64,000 nucleotides of DNA from Cervus elaphus (lineage: Eukaryota > Chordata > Mammalia > Artiodactyla > Cervidae): contig NC_057847.1 in NCBI RefSeq assembly GCF_910594005.1, positions 53,148,001 through 53,212,000 on the forward strand, in the 5' to 3' direction. The translations under genes were made by a program, and so were the position numbers. The notes beneath the pieces were generated by a model. It saw only the letters and a program-made list of their open reading frames with translations, searched no databases and had not been told where the DNA came from. Shown piece after piece: positions 34,527-45,600 of the stretch. Positions within the stretch are counted from its first letter, which is position 1, and every line of letters begins with the position of its first letter.

Positions 34527-35046
34527 TTCCCCTATTGCGAGTTTCATTGTTTTGAGGAGTCTTCTTTCCCGACCGGGGACTCGGACTACGGGCAGAACAA
34601 TTGCAACATATCGAATATAGTTCTCTGTGCTATATAGTAAGTCCTCATTGATTATCTATTTTATATATAGTAGTGTGTATCTGTTAATTCAAAACTACTA
34701 CTTTATTCCTGCCCACCCTTTCCTCCTAAGAAAGCTGCATTTTGCAGATTCTTGAGATTTTTAAAATCCAGTCACCCACTCGGTCTTTTGATCAAAGAAG
34801 TTAGTTTATTGACATTCAAAGTAATTATTGATAGGTCTGCCTTTTTTGTCATTTTATTCTTTGATTTCCATTTGTCTTTGTAGGTTTTGTTTCTTCTTTT
34901 ATGGTTTGATTAGTTTCCTTTGATTAGTAATAGTCTTAAGTTCTTTCCTTTTAGGTTTTTTTGAATCTATTGTATGTTTTTGATTATGATTACCATGAGG
35001 TTATGTGTGTTTTCTCATAACTATGTCTACTTGCTTTAAACTGATG

Positions 35047-35257
35047 AGAAGTGAAGTCACTCAGTCCTGCCCGACTCTTTGTGATCCGATGGACTGTAGC
35101 CTACTACCAGGCTTCTCCATCCATGGGATTTTCCAGGCAAGAGTACTGGAGTGGGTTGTCATTTCCTTCTCCAGGGGATCTTCCCAAACCCAGGGATCGA
35201 ACCCAGGCCTCCTGCATTGCAGGCAGACGCTTTACCCTCTAAGCCACTAAGGAAGCC
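35047..35257 (-). mobile_element. Bov-tA SINE
   Basis: Minus-strand Bov-tA with a perfect 12-base duplication, ctttaaactgat, at 35035-35046 and 35258-35269, in the ORF1 side of L1-Y. Confidence 0.95.
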
Positions 35258-35786
35258 CTTTAAACTGATAATCATTTAAATTTAACACAGTCTAAGCTAT
35301 CCACCTTTTTTATCCCCCTCAGCTCCATTTTGTGATTTTGATGGTCGGTTTTACATCATCTTCAAGTTTATCCTTTTACTGTTGAGCTATAATCAATTTT
35401 ACAATCCTTTTTTTTTTTTTTTTTAATCTATGTACTGGTTTGTTTAAGTGATCTTCAATCCTTACTGTATATTTGCCTTTCTTACTGGAATTTTCCCTTT
35501 CCTATAGTTCCCTGTTGCTTTCCATTTAGAGAAGACCTTTCAACATTTCTTTTATGATAGGTTTAGTAATGCTTAATTCTTTCTGCTTATCTGACAAACC
35601 CTTTCTCATTCTGTTCTAAATGATAATCTTGCTAGGTAGATTATCCTTGCATTCCCACCCCTGCCCCCTCCCCCCCTTTTAGCCTGTTAAATACACCACT
35701 CCCTTCTGGCCTGCAAAGGTTCTACAAAGAAATCAGCTGATAGCCTTATGGGTATTTCCTTTTAAATGACTCTTTCTCTTGCTGCT

Positions 35787-35981
35787 TTACAATTCTCTAC
35801 CTTTAACTTTTGTAATTTTAATTATGATGTGTCTTGGCATGGGTCTGTCTGGGTTCATCTTGTTTGGAACCTTCTGACCATCTTGTCCTGGGTATCTGTT
35901 TCCTTCTTTGGTAGGGATATTTTTAGCTATAATTTCTTCAAATACTTTTTTGATCACTTTCCTGTCCTTCTGAAACCCCAA
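35787..35981 (-). pseudogene. L1-Y ORF1 fragment (RNA-binding C-terminal region)
   Basis: 64 codons with FEEIIAKNIPTKEGNRYP and later MPRHIIIKITKVKGRE. The pattern R-H-I-I-I-K-hydrophobic-x-K is the best conserved signature of the L1 ORF1p RNA-binding region. ORF1p packages L1 RNA. Frameshifts lie on both sides, so only the signature survives. Confidence 0.8.
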
Positions 35982-36479
35982 TTATGCACAAGTTGGCACA
36001 TTTTATATCATCTAACAGAGCTAATATGTTGCTTTCATGTTTTTTTCATTTTTTGGTGTGCTGTTTTGACTGGGTGATTTATGTTATTCTATCTTCCAGA
36101 TTATTCATTTATTCTTCTGTGTCATTCAGTTGGCTGTTCATTGCTCTACATTGTTGTTCTTTATCTCAGAAATTAAATGATTGATTAAATTATTATTTAA
36201 TTATAAATTAATTATAAATTATTGATCAGGTCATTTTCATGATTTCTAGCTTCTTGTTATAATGGTCTGCATTTATAACAATAATCTTTCTTAATTCAGT
36301 TAGTATTTTTATTACCTCATGTCTGGTAATCCCTGAAAGACTAAATAATAAAACAGATTATCTTACTCTTCATTGGGAATAGTTCCTCTGCCTTTTCATT
36401 TGACTTTCTCTGTTTTTATAAGTTTCTCTTGTCTTCATACATTTCTCTTTTTAAACAGTTGTCTACTGTGGTCTTGAAG

Positions 36480-37985
36480 GTGTATTTTTATGTGGGATCA
36501 TCCCTATGTAGACTGTGTCCGGGGTCTTTGGCGCAAGGGTTGGTTTTGTATGGGCTGTAACCATTTGTTTCCTCAGCATGTACTGGCCACTATCAACGTG
36601 ACCGAGGGGGAGGCTGTTGGAGGGTCTCAAGCCTGCACAGGGTGTCAGGTGGGACTTCCTCTCTGCTCTGTGGCTGTCACTACTCTATCAGGGGCAGGGC
36701 TTCCTTCCCAGTTGCTTGAGCAGAAACCCTAAATGTTAGGATTGAGCAAGATCTTGAGTGCATAGTTTGCCCCAAAAGATGGGAATGCTGGAGCATCAGA
36801 CCTGTTTGCCTATATAGGTGTCTGCAGCTCATCTCAGATGCAACCCAGCCCACGATTGGGTCTCTCCCCCTGTTAATCGTTACCCCAGCTGTTTGTGGCG
36901 TGAAGTGGGCATGGCAGGAGCATTCCCTAGCCTGGGGGTCATATGTTGTGGCTGAAGGAACTGATGTGTCTGTTCTGCTATCAGAGGTCAGTGCCAATCA
37001 TGTTGGCACTGATAGAGCTACCAGCAACATTTTTGGCACTGCCCTGCCTGGACCATACCCCAGGCCCCCAAGCCTCTTTTTGCATCCCTAGATTGAGCCT
37101 TCTCCCAAAACCTGTCGGTACCAGAGCCAGCGCCAAGCTGTGGCAGTGGAGTGTGCAGCACCAGAGCATTTGCTCAGCTGGGAAGTGGGACTTTCATTTG
37201 CTGACGTGGTGGTTCCCAAGATGCTGTCTGAGTACGCACCAGTAGTGGTTGCCACTATTCTACACCATGGACCATTTCTGCATCCCTAGATTGTTTTTCC
37301 AGGGCTTGTCTGCCCCAGATCCAGGGCCAAGTTGTGCCATGAAGTGGGTAGGGCCAGAGTATCCATTCAGTTGGGAGCAGAAAACCTTGGTTTGCTGCTC
37401 ACAGTCATCCCTGTGATGCCACAGCTGCTCCTTTTGGACCACACCCCAGGCCCCTGAACTGCCTCTGCATAGCTGTCAAGTCTTTTTCTAGGTTCTCATG
37501 ACCTGGGGGCCCAGATCCCAACCCCACTGAGATTGGGGTATACCTCAAGCTGGCAGCCAGCCGCCAGTAGAGTTCTCTATTCCCTGTTTGTTGACAAGCC
37601 AGCACTCAGACACTGTTCATGAGTGGAGTCCAGGCCTCTCTAGCCAGGGCAGTTCATCTCCTCTGTGTAGGACCTTAGGATTGGGACACTTAGCCTGCGT
37701 CTTGACCCACTCAAGGTAAGTGTCTGCCTGAGTGGACTTACTCTTCCTTACAGATGCCTCTCAGGATGCAGGTCTCAACTCTATGCCTTTCTTCACTCTA
37801 CCTTGTTTCATGGAAATCTTTTTTTGCAGCTTTGGTTATATAGGTGTTCTTACACCAGTTTTCCAGTTTTCTGTGAGAATTATTCCATATGTAGACGTAT
37901 TTTTGATGTGTCTGTAGGCAGTGGTGAGTCCCATGTCTTCCTGCTCCACTATCTTGATCCACTCTTCTCTCCGACTTTTGAACAT
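36480..37985 (-). promoter_or_regulatory. 5'UTR of L1-Y with tandem monomers
   Basis: A G+C-richer block past ORF1. About 36896-37481 holds three degenerate monomers of about 190-200 bases. The terminal part near 37855-37965 (ctgtgagaattattccatatg) matches the distal 5'UTRs of L1-A and L1-B. It once carried the internal promoter of this L1. Confidence 0.65.
36896..37481. repeat. L1 5'UTR monomers, about 195 bases, three copies
   Basis: Monomer ends are marked by gcatccctagattg at 37082-37095 and 37280-37293 and a weaker gcatagctgtcaag near 37468. Inside each come a gtgaagtgggca-like segment, a gctcagctggga-like segment and a ccataccccaggccccc-like segment. Confidence 0.7.
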
Positions 37986-37988
37986 GGT

Positions 37989-38200
37989 TTCTAGAATCAA
38001 ATTTCACTTCCACTTTGTACTATGTGATGTTGGGCAAATCACTTAAGTTCTCTGTGATGGAGTTACACTATGAGTCATATGAAGATAAAATTATTTTCCT
38101 TACAGAGTTACTTTTAAAATACTGTGACTTAAGAAAATGCTAGGATTGGTGCCTCACATATAGAAAGAGCTATGTAAATGTTTACTATTTTAAAATATAA
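37989..38200 (+). mobile_element. MIR SINE
   Basis: gatgttgggcaaatcactta and the following gtcatatgaagataaaatta fit a plus-strand MIR, directly next to the 5' edge of L1-Y. Confidence 0.75.
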
Positions 38201-39139
38201 TTGAATACCAAGAGTAAATTCCAATAAAGTATGCTTTATACAGTATAGAAAGACTAACTGATAGAATTATGTGTTTGAGTTCTCATAGACTCAAAAGAGA
38301 CAGCCAGAAAATGATTGTGTGTGTGTGTGTGCATGAATGTATGTTTGTCTATTTGGCTCCTTCTCTAATATAGCAACTCTAGTTCACACTCCATTTAGCT
38401 AAATGAAAGATGTTTACACTTCCTTTAAGGCTGTTGCTCTTCCAGTTCCTCTGGCAGCAGATATAAGAGAATAACATCCTGCTTTTGTGGCCAAAGATAC
38501 CTCGGCTGCAAAAATGTTGTGCTGAATACATTTGAGGAAATAAATGATAGGCTGCTCTCACAAAGGCTGCATAATGTTTGAGAAAAGTTTAGTCTTTAGT
38601 TTTCAATTTTCCATGCAGTTAGCTATTATTCTGAAACATTTCTTAACTCCCAAAGTGCAGCCAGCAGCTTCAGGAACTGACAACATTTATAAGCTCCAAG
38701 TAAGTGGTTTCACTCTGTTGATCTCTACTTACAAAGGATACATGTGGGTTTTGGTCACAACTGGAAATACTTGAATTTGTATTTTAAGTGGAAACCTCAT
38801 TGGCTGTTTTAATGTATTGAAAATTGTAAGAATTTTACTGAAGGCATATCCAAGATGGTTTTATAAAAGTTAAAGAATCAATAGGTGATTTATTCCAATT
38901 TTTTTCCTATTCCTGAGTGACTAGCACAGAGGACAGTAAAATTTCTAGTATTTTTATTAGGTTTATGAAAGTAGAACTTCTCTGTCCTGACTCCAATTAT
39001 TTTCAAAGTATTTGAGAAAGAGTCAAGGGGAGAGGTTAGTTCTCTATCAATTCGTTCTTTTTTTTTTTTTTTATAATAATTATGTATTAGAAGTCACCAA
39101 GTTTTGGGATGGTTTTAAGTCAAAGTCTGCAGGTCTGTA
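38201..39139. other. Unassigned AT-rich DNA
   Basis: A (gt) run at about 38316-38331 and a T-run near 39059-39072 are the only simple features. No gene is seen. Confidence 0.45.
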
Positions 39140-39385
39140 AGGTTGGGCTGATATTGGCTAAGCTCAGTTGGACTTGGCTCCAATACAGTTTGGGTTCAGA
39201 TCTACTTCACATACCTCTCATCTTCTTTGGACCAGTAGTAATACCTATTTAAGAAATTTCCTCTTCATGCTGAAATACAGAAGTGTAGGAACACAAGTCC
39301 AACAGTGTGAGCATATTTCCAGGGTCACACCATACTGCTCTCTAGTATCCAATTTAAGTCAAAGAGTAGGAAAGTACATACTGCC
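39140..39385. mobile_element. Possible ancient interspersed repeat, unclassified
   Basis: The order ctaagctcagttggacttgg, ctctcatcttctttggacca, and ttccagggtcacacc resembles an old mammal-wide repeat that I cannot name with confidence. Confidence 0.35.
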
Positions 39386-39981
39386 CACCACAAAATTAAG
39401 TTGGATGAGTATAAGGACAGAGTGAATATTTGCTGAAAAATAATTTTGAACAACTACGCAAACAAATCTGGATAACCAACTCAGTTTTCAAAGTTAGAGG
39501 TACCAGAATGATTATTTCCAGGGTTTGATATTGGTTCAAATTGTCCTTTAGAAGTACAGACATACATACTTTGGGTCTTCTCATGAATTCAGATGGAAAA
39601 TTAAAATACTATCTCTCTTGAAGGACATTGACCCATACCTTCCTTGCCTCACTATAATTACTTGGTACCAGAAAATTATCCTTGAGTCATGCCTTGGGTC
39701 ATACAAACTTAAAGGAGATAGCTTCTACTGTAAAAACTTACCTTTCAATCTTCTGGTTTTTCTACTACTTCTCATACCATGATACCATAATCCATGATTA
39801 TCAGAAATCTCTAAATTGCCAAATCCAAAGCAATAATGTTGTCTTTTAACTCAAGAAAGTTTAATGAGTTTTAATTTATGAACCCCAAAACTGTAATATA
39901 TGGAGGAGATGCAAAACTGAACAACACTGTTATAAACTCTGCTCTCATGGAAAGTAAATATAGTTGGGAATACAAAAAAGA
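39386..39981. other. Unassigned stretch
   Basis: No gene or repeat recognised. Confidence 0.4.
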
Positions 39982-40185
39982 TGAAAGTGAAGTGAAATGA
40001 ACGTCACTCAGTCGTGTCTGACTCTTTGCAACCCCATGAACTATATAGTCCATGGAATTCTCTAGCTCAGAATACTGGAGTTGGTAGCCTATCTCTTCTC
40101 CAGCAATCTTCCCAAACCAGGGATCGAACCCAGGTCTCCCACATTGCAGGTGGAGCCTTTACTAGCTGAGCCACAAGGGAAGCAC
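39982..40185 (-). mobile_element. Bov-tA SINE
   Basis: Minus-strand Bov-tA. Flanks share atacaaaaa(a)ga (39970-39981 and 40186-40196), and the right flank then repeats aatacaaaaagag once more. Confidence 0.9.
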
Positions 40186-40219
40186 ATACAAAAAGAGAAT
40201 ACAAAAAGAGTATTTTATA

Positions 40220-41619
40220 ATCAGTTCAGTTCAGTTGGTCACTTGTGTCCAACTCTTTGTGACCCCATGGACTGCAGCATGCCAGGCTTTCCTGTCTATT
40301 ACCAAATCCCAGAGTTTGCTCAAACTCATGTCCATCAAGTCGGTGATGCCACCCAACCATATCATCCTCTGTCATCCCCTTTGCCTCCTGCCCTCAATCT
40401 TTCCCATCATTAGGGTCTTTTCAAATGAGTCAGTGCTTTGCATCAAGTGGCCAAAGTATTGGAGTTTCAGCTTTAGCATCAGTCCTTCCAATGAATATTC
40501 AGGATTGATTTCTTTTAGGATAGACTGGTTTGATCTCCTTCCAGTCCAAGGGACTCTCAAGAGTCTTCTCCAACACCACAGTTCAAAGCATCAATTCTCT
40601 GGCACTCAACTTTCTTTAAAGTCCAACTCTCATATCCATACATGACTACTGGAAAAACCATAGCTTTGACTAGATGGACCTTTGTCAGCAAAGTAATGTC
40701 TCTGCTTTTTAATATGCTGTCTAGGTTGGTCATAGCTTTTCACCCAAGGAGACAGTGTCTTTTAATTTCATGGCGGCAGTCACCATCTGCAGTGATTTGG
40801 GAGCACCCCAAAATAAAGTCTGTCACTGTTTCCATTGTTTCCCCATTTATTTGCCATGAAGTGATGGGACAGGATGCCATGATCTTAGTTTTTTGAATGT
40901 TGAGTTTTAATCCAGCTTTTTCACTCTCCTCTTTCACTTTCATCAAGAGGCTCCTTAATTCCTCTTTGCTTTTTGTCATAAAGGTGGTGTCATCTGCATA
41001 TCTGAGGTTATTGATATTTCTCCCAGCAATCTTGATTCCAGCTTGTGCTTCATCCAGTCTTACATTTTGCATGATGTACTCTGCCATTAGGTTAAATAAG
41101 CAGGGTGACAGTATAGAGCCTTGACGCACTCTATTCCCAATATGGAAGTAATCCATGTTCCATGTCCAGTTCTAACTGTTGCTTCTTGAACTGCATTCAG
41201 ATTTCTCAGGAGACAGGTAAGGTGGTCTGGTATTCCTATCTCTTGAAGAATTTTTCACAGTTTGTTGTGATCTACACAGTCAAAGACTTTGGCAGAGTCA
41301 ATAAAGCAGAAGTAGATGTCTTTCTGGAACTTTCTTACTTTTTCAATGATCCAACAGTGCAATTGTGCAGTAGTTTGAACATTGTTTGGCACTGCCTTTC
41401 TTTGGGACTGGAATGAAAACTGACCTTTTCCACTCCTGTGGCCACTACTGAGTTTTCTAAATTTGCTGGCATATTGAGTACACCAATTTAACAGCATCAT
41501 CTTTTATGACTTGAAATAGCTCAGCTGGAATTCCATCACCTCTACTATGTTTTTTCATAGTGATGCTTTCTAAGGCCCACTTGACTTCAGACTCCAGGAT
41601 GTCTGGCTCTAGGTAAGTG
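40220..41619 (-). mobile_element. BovB LINE with internal deletion
   Basis: Minus-strand BovB, flanked by attttata (40212-40219 and 41620-41627). About 190 bases of the reverse transcriptase are missing near 41356, where gatccaacag joins tgcaattgtgcagtag directly. Confidence 0.92.
40740..41156 (-). pseudogene. BovB reverse transcriptase fragment with YADD box
   Basis: 138 clean codons of the palm and thumb of BovB reverse transcriptase: GNRVRQGSILSPCLFNL, then the catalytic RYADDTTFMTKS, then MKVKEESEKAGLKLNIQKTK. Both catalytic aspartates are kept. Upstream, motif A (reads SAKVFDCVDH, with the usual first aspartate mutated in this copy) is in a separate short frame at 41255-41500, which also crosses the 190-base deletion. 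It is not functional. Confidence 0.85.
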
Positions 41620-41629
41620 ATTTTATACT

Positions 41630-41884
41630 ACCATAGGAAAACTTGTGTGATAACAGATGAGCAGAGCATAATAGGTAATGGAAGAGAGGCATCAACAGAA
41701 GAAAACTGAGGTTCTGACTTTAGGAAATGATACCTAAATTGGTACCTGTACTACAGGTGTGTTAAGAAGATAAGATGTATATATGTGAGTGGGTTAGGGT
41801 TATCTAGGCCAGAGAACCCCACATGTTTTGAATGAATATATGTTGAATGCTTGAAAAGATGAAAAATGTAATGAGTTAGTTGAG
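41630..41884. other. Unassigned stretch
   Basis: Nothing recognised. Confidence 0.4.
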
Positions 41885-42340
41885 CCAATTCATTCTCTAA
41901 CAAATGTTTACTGGGTTCCTGAAATGTTCTAGACACATTTATAAGTGCTAGGAGTCAAACAGACCCAACAAAGAATTGAGTATGTGACATAGTAACAACT
42001 CCTCTGGAGAAAATTCTAAGAGTAAGGGCAGCATAAGATGTCAGAGTGAAAGTCAGATTCCATTTTAAATAAGTATGTCAAGGAAAGTTTCACTAAGAGA
42101 TTGACTAGTGATAAGAGATAAGGGAATAGACATACAAAGAATTATTGGCAGAGCACTCCAGGCATAGGAAAGAGCGAGTAAAAGGCTTTCAATGAAGCAG
42201 TGGTTGGTGCATTCCAGGAACAGTTAGGAGGCCTGTGTGACTGCATAAAGTAAGTGAGGAAAAGAGTGATGTCATTTGACCTATGTTTTATTAGGCTCAT
42301 TCTGACAGCTTGGTGGAGAATAGGATGTACTATCTGATAT

Positions 42341-42779
42341 CTAAGTTAGATAGTATAAATGTTGTAACAAAGAATCCCCAAATCTCAGGGACTTCATAAA
42401 ATATGCATTGATCATAACAAAACCCAATGTGGATGTTTCTGAACGGATATATTTCTTGATCTCTCTCTTCTAATTAGTGACAGAGGGATCGGTATTCTTT
42501 CCATATTGTCTTCTAGTGGCCTGCAAACGTCTTCATGGTTTCTGGAGAAGGAAAAGAGAACATAAGAAATGAGTTCTGCACAATTAACCACCTTACATTG
42601 TATTGGCTAGAATTATCCACATGACTCCACCTATATGCTAGAGATCTGGGAAATTTAGACCTTGGTTGAGCATTTACTTTCAAGTAAAACATACACATAA
42701 ATATACCATTTCTACCATAGGAAACAAGCACAAAGGAAGGAAAAACAATTTGAAGTTTACAGAGATAATATGTGTGAGA
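42341..42779. mobile_element. Probable ancient repeat inserted in L2, unclassified
   Basis: It starts near gttgtaacaaagaatcccc, a beginning shared by several old mammalian repeats. It sits exactly between two L2 blocks. Confidence 0.35.
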
Positions 42780-43689
42780 ACAGATAGGGATGAGACTAGA
42801 ATCTTAAGAAATAGGGGTGACTGTGACCAGGATCTATTTTAAATATGGTGCTAATAGGATATGCTTTGTGATTTAATGTGGACTGAGAAGAAAAGGAGAA
42901 ATTAAGATCAATTTTAAGATATCTGTCCTAGGCAATAGGAAGAACTAAATACTTAGAGATGAAAAAAGGTGCAGAACAAGACTTCTGGGAGATGATGAAG
43001 AATTGTATTTGGATGTGTTAAAATTGATTTGCTTATTAGATATTTAAGGATAGGTATCTACTATGCAGTTGGATTTATTGAGTTGTAATACATGGGAAAG
43101 GTCTTGGATGGACATAAACATTTGGTGTTGTATAGCCTATTTATAGTATTAGAAACCATAAGTCTTCAGAAAGTCACTGAAGTTTAGATGGAAACAAATA
43201 GAGGTTAAAAAAGAAGTCTTGAAGATGAAAAATCAACATAGTAATTAGAAGAAAAGCAACTGTTGAGTTAGAAAAAAAAACTAGTAGATGTGATGCTCTG
43301 GAAGTCAAATGAAGAGTCTTTCTAGGAAAATATTATGTCTACTGCTGAGATAGGTTCAATAAAATGGAGTCTAAAAAATAGTTGTCAGATTTAGGTCTGA
43401 AGGTCATTGCCATTCAATTCTTTTAGAAAGATGGGTGTAAAAGCCTGATGGCAGTGGGTTCAAAGAAAAAGAGAAACAGAAACACTGGAGAAACTGAATA
43501 TAGACATCTCTTTGGTGAATTTTGCTGTAAAGAAAAATAGAGAAACAGACTAGTTGTTAGAGGGCAAAATAAAAAGAAGCATTTATTTTTTAGATTAAAT
43601 GCATGTTTGTATGTTGTTAGAAATGATCCAGAATGGAGAGAAAAAGTTCATGATTAAAAAGAGGAAAGATGCTGTCAATTTCTTCCTAT

Positions 43690-44000
43690 ATATCCATTAG
43701 TATTTGTTTTACATATTCAGAGATTTCTATGTTTGATATGTTATTTTATATATATAATAATGTTATAATAATATATAATGTTATACAGTTACATTTCTTT
43801 TATATCTTGTTGGATTGATTCCTTGATCATTTATGCTATCCTTCTTGTCTCAGATATACAGGGAGAAATTGATAGTATCACAATAATAGTAAGGGACTTT
43901 AATACACCAATTACATCAATAAGCAAATCATCCATTCAGAAAAATCAATAAGGAAACACTGGCCTTAAATGACACATTAGACCAAATGGAATATATATAA
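43690..44000. mobile_element. Old L1 endonuclease-region fragment with an inversion junction
   Basis: About 43690-43855 reads as minus-strand L1 endonuclease region (ggattgattccttgatcat). About 43856-44000 reads as plus-strand L1 endonuclease region (actttaatacaccaattaca, then tggccttaaatgacacatta). No 3'UTR or poly(A) is present. An AT-rich palindromic stretch (43742-43785) lies within. Confidence 0.6.
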
Positions 44001-44654
44001 TGTAATAAGTATATAAAATAGAGAATTTTTGGTGTGAGATCCTGCATTATACAAGAAGGTATGAGATCTAATGGTTTGGCCTTAGTCAAGAGCATAGAAA
44101 GAAGAGGAAAGACTGAGTAGGTAGTGGGTGAATAAATATGGCAGTGGGAGTCCCAGGAAGTACTTTTCTGATTGCTCAGATTTCACACTAAAATAGGGAA
44201 GCAAGGCTGTTATCTATGTGAGTGATGATGGGGGATGAGTTGTTGGAAATGGAGCAAAGAGACAAAGGTCATAGTCATTTAGGAATGTGAGAGAATGAAA
44301 GCACTAGAGGAAAGTAGTGTGACTGCCTGACAATATTAAGGGCTCACCTGAGTTTAAATTAAGATTGAGGAATTGTCAAGTAAGTGCCAGGAGGAGAAAA
44401 GAGGGCAAGCAAAATGAGGGTATACGTAAGGGAATTTTTATGATAATGGGCATGGAATTAAGTTGCATATGATAATATGTTAGGATTTAAGGGAGTGAGG
44501 AAAAATGAAAACATGGTGTGATGGTTGAGTCTGAAGAACTGTTAGAGCTGAGAAACCAGCTGTAAGACGATGCCATGGTTCTGCAAGAATGAGAGGGTTT
44601 GAGCTGATTAGAAAGAGCTGAATTACAGGTAAGAGCAAGATATAACATAGGACA

Positions 44655-44882
44655 TTAGGAGTGGGTAACTGAAAAAAGACAGGGGCCAAAGTCAGTGGTA
44701 GGGAGACGGTCAAGGAATAGAGAGGTCAGGGTATGAGGAAGATCATCTATGACTATGTGGATACTGAAATCCTCAGACATTATGTCAGGAGTGTTATTGG
44801 GTAAAATGACAACCACCTTACAAATTAAACCTTTAAGCAAAGAGATAGAGGAACCTAGTTCATCTGTCAAACAAACAAACAA
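44655..44882 (-). pseudogene. L2 endonuclease fragment
   Basis: 75 open codons. The stretch SEDFSIHIVIDDLPHTLTS corresponds to the GDFN-I-H-V-D-D core of the L2 endonuclease, with the catalytic-loop Asp kept and Gly/Asn replaced (EDFS). Downstream FLDRLP is in the expected place. This domain once nicked target DNA. The similarity is modest and rests on motif order. Confidence 0.55.
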
Positions 44883-44892
44883 ACAAACAAAC
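44868..44892. repeat. (CAAA)n microsatellite
   Basis: About six copies of caaa. Confidence 0.95.
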
Positions 44893-45164
44893 CTGTAACA
44901 GGGAGGGATATTGGGTGGGACAATCGGATGATCTGAGACTCAAAGATGAGTATTTTCAGGGAAAAGGGAGCATCCACCATATTCTAGAAGGGAGTTGATT
45001 GAATTCTCCTTTCTGTTTAAGGATGCAACTGAAATCTCTTCTTCCTGATGAATCCAGGAGCCACAGTACCCATTAGTCTCTTGCCTATAATTTTCAATAT
45101 TTTCAGTTTAGAATGTTGTGTTATACATGCCTTTATCAATATAGTCTATCACATGAGCATAATA
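44893..45164. other. Unassigned stretch
   Basis: No repeat or gene recognised. Confidence 0.4.
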
Positions 45165-45360
45165 CCCAACCACAGCTGAGAGTCACCATTCTGAGTTCAA
45201 AGCCCAGTTCTGTTAGTGACCAGAAATTTACTTCACTTCTCAAGTCTCATTCCCCTTTGAAGTAAAAGTGTAGTAATAGTACGATGCTCAGGGGTTTTTA
45301 CAAAGGACTCAGTGAATTATGTAAAGTCAATGTAGCACATGCTAGGTTAACTTACACAAT
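45165..45360 (+). mobile_element. MIR SINE
   Basis: Plus-strand MIR: gagttcaaagcccagttctg, then acttcacttctcaagtctc, then a gtagtaatagtacgatg segment. Confidence 0.7.
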
Positions 45361-45439
45361 GCTGAGTTTTCAGACAATTTAATAATTTAACATATATTGT
45401 GAATTTTCAAAAGGGAGATATCTTACCTGAAAAAATATT

Positions 45440-45600
45440 TAAATCCACACAGATACACATTTGAATTTTACCTCTGCTTCTTACCAGTTATGCCATATTG
45501 GGGAAGTTATTTAATCTTTAAAAAAAAAAACAGATGCATATATAATATTTTATAGAGTTGATGAGAGTAAGAAGGTTTAGAAAGCAGAAGCTAATTCTCC
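45440..45600 (+). mobile_element. MIR SINE, diverged
   Basis: ttgaattttacctctgcttc, then ggggaagttatttaatcttt, follow the MIR layout. Confidence 0.6.

Larger units (their letters stand above)
34169..34599 (+). mobile_element. Solo ERV1-type (gammaretrovirus-like) LTR
   Basis: A 431-base LTR with TG and CA ends (tgtgaggctg...gggcagaaca) and a 5-base target duplication, attgc, at 34164-34168 and 34600-34604. U3 has two 33-base repeats with CCAAT boxes, then a TATA-like signal, an AATAAA signal and a G+C-rich U5 (gaccggggactcggactac). No internal retroviral genes remain, so recombination between LTRs removed the provirus. It is much richer in G+C and CpG than its surroundings and relatively undecayed. 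Confidence 0.9.
34028..34730 (-). mobile_element. L1 3'UTR insertion, itself split by a solo LTR
   Basis: Minus-strand L1 3'UTR sequence at 34028-34163 (ttattgatgtattgttgatt) and 34605-34730 (cgaatatagttctctgtgct), continuous when the LTR is removed. It lies in L1-Y where part of the endonuclease region is missing. Confidence 0.78.
26333..37985 (-). mobile_element. L1-Y: host L1 split by L1-B, from ORF2 to 5'UTR
   Basis: Minus-strand L1 whose pieces are 26333-28852 (reverse transcriptase) and 33399-37985 (rest of ORF2, ORF1, 5'UTR). The ORF2 text is continuous across the join when the L1-B block is removed. A stretch of roughly 0.4-0.5 kb of the endonuclease region is missing near 34030. The 3' end of L1-Y is not identified: the sequence left of L1-A does not continue it. 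It is dead, with many stops. Confidence 0.75.
41885..44882 (-). mobile_element. Long L2 LINE relic, endonuclease to 3' end, interrupted twice
   Basis: Minus-strand L2 in three blocks: 41885-42340 (3' end), 42780-43680 (reverse transcriptase part) and 44040-44882 (upstream to endonuclease). The order and orientation are those of one element, with a foreign block in each gap (42341-42780 and 43690-44000). Divergence is high. Most L2 copies are short 3' ends, so a span of about 2.2 kb without gaps is notable. Confidence 0.68.

Noticed and set aside
36490..37605. A cluster of open frames on both strands suggesting a small gene
   Set aside because: They fall in the monomer array of the L1-Y 5'UTR; frames are not conserved between monomers.
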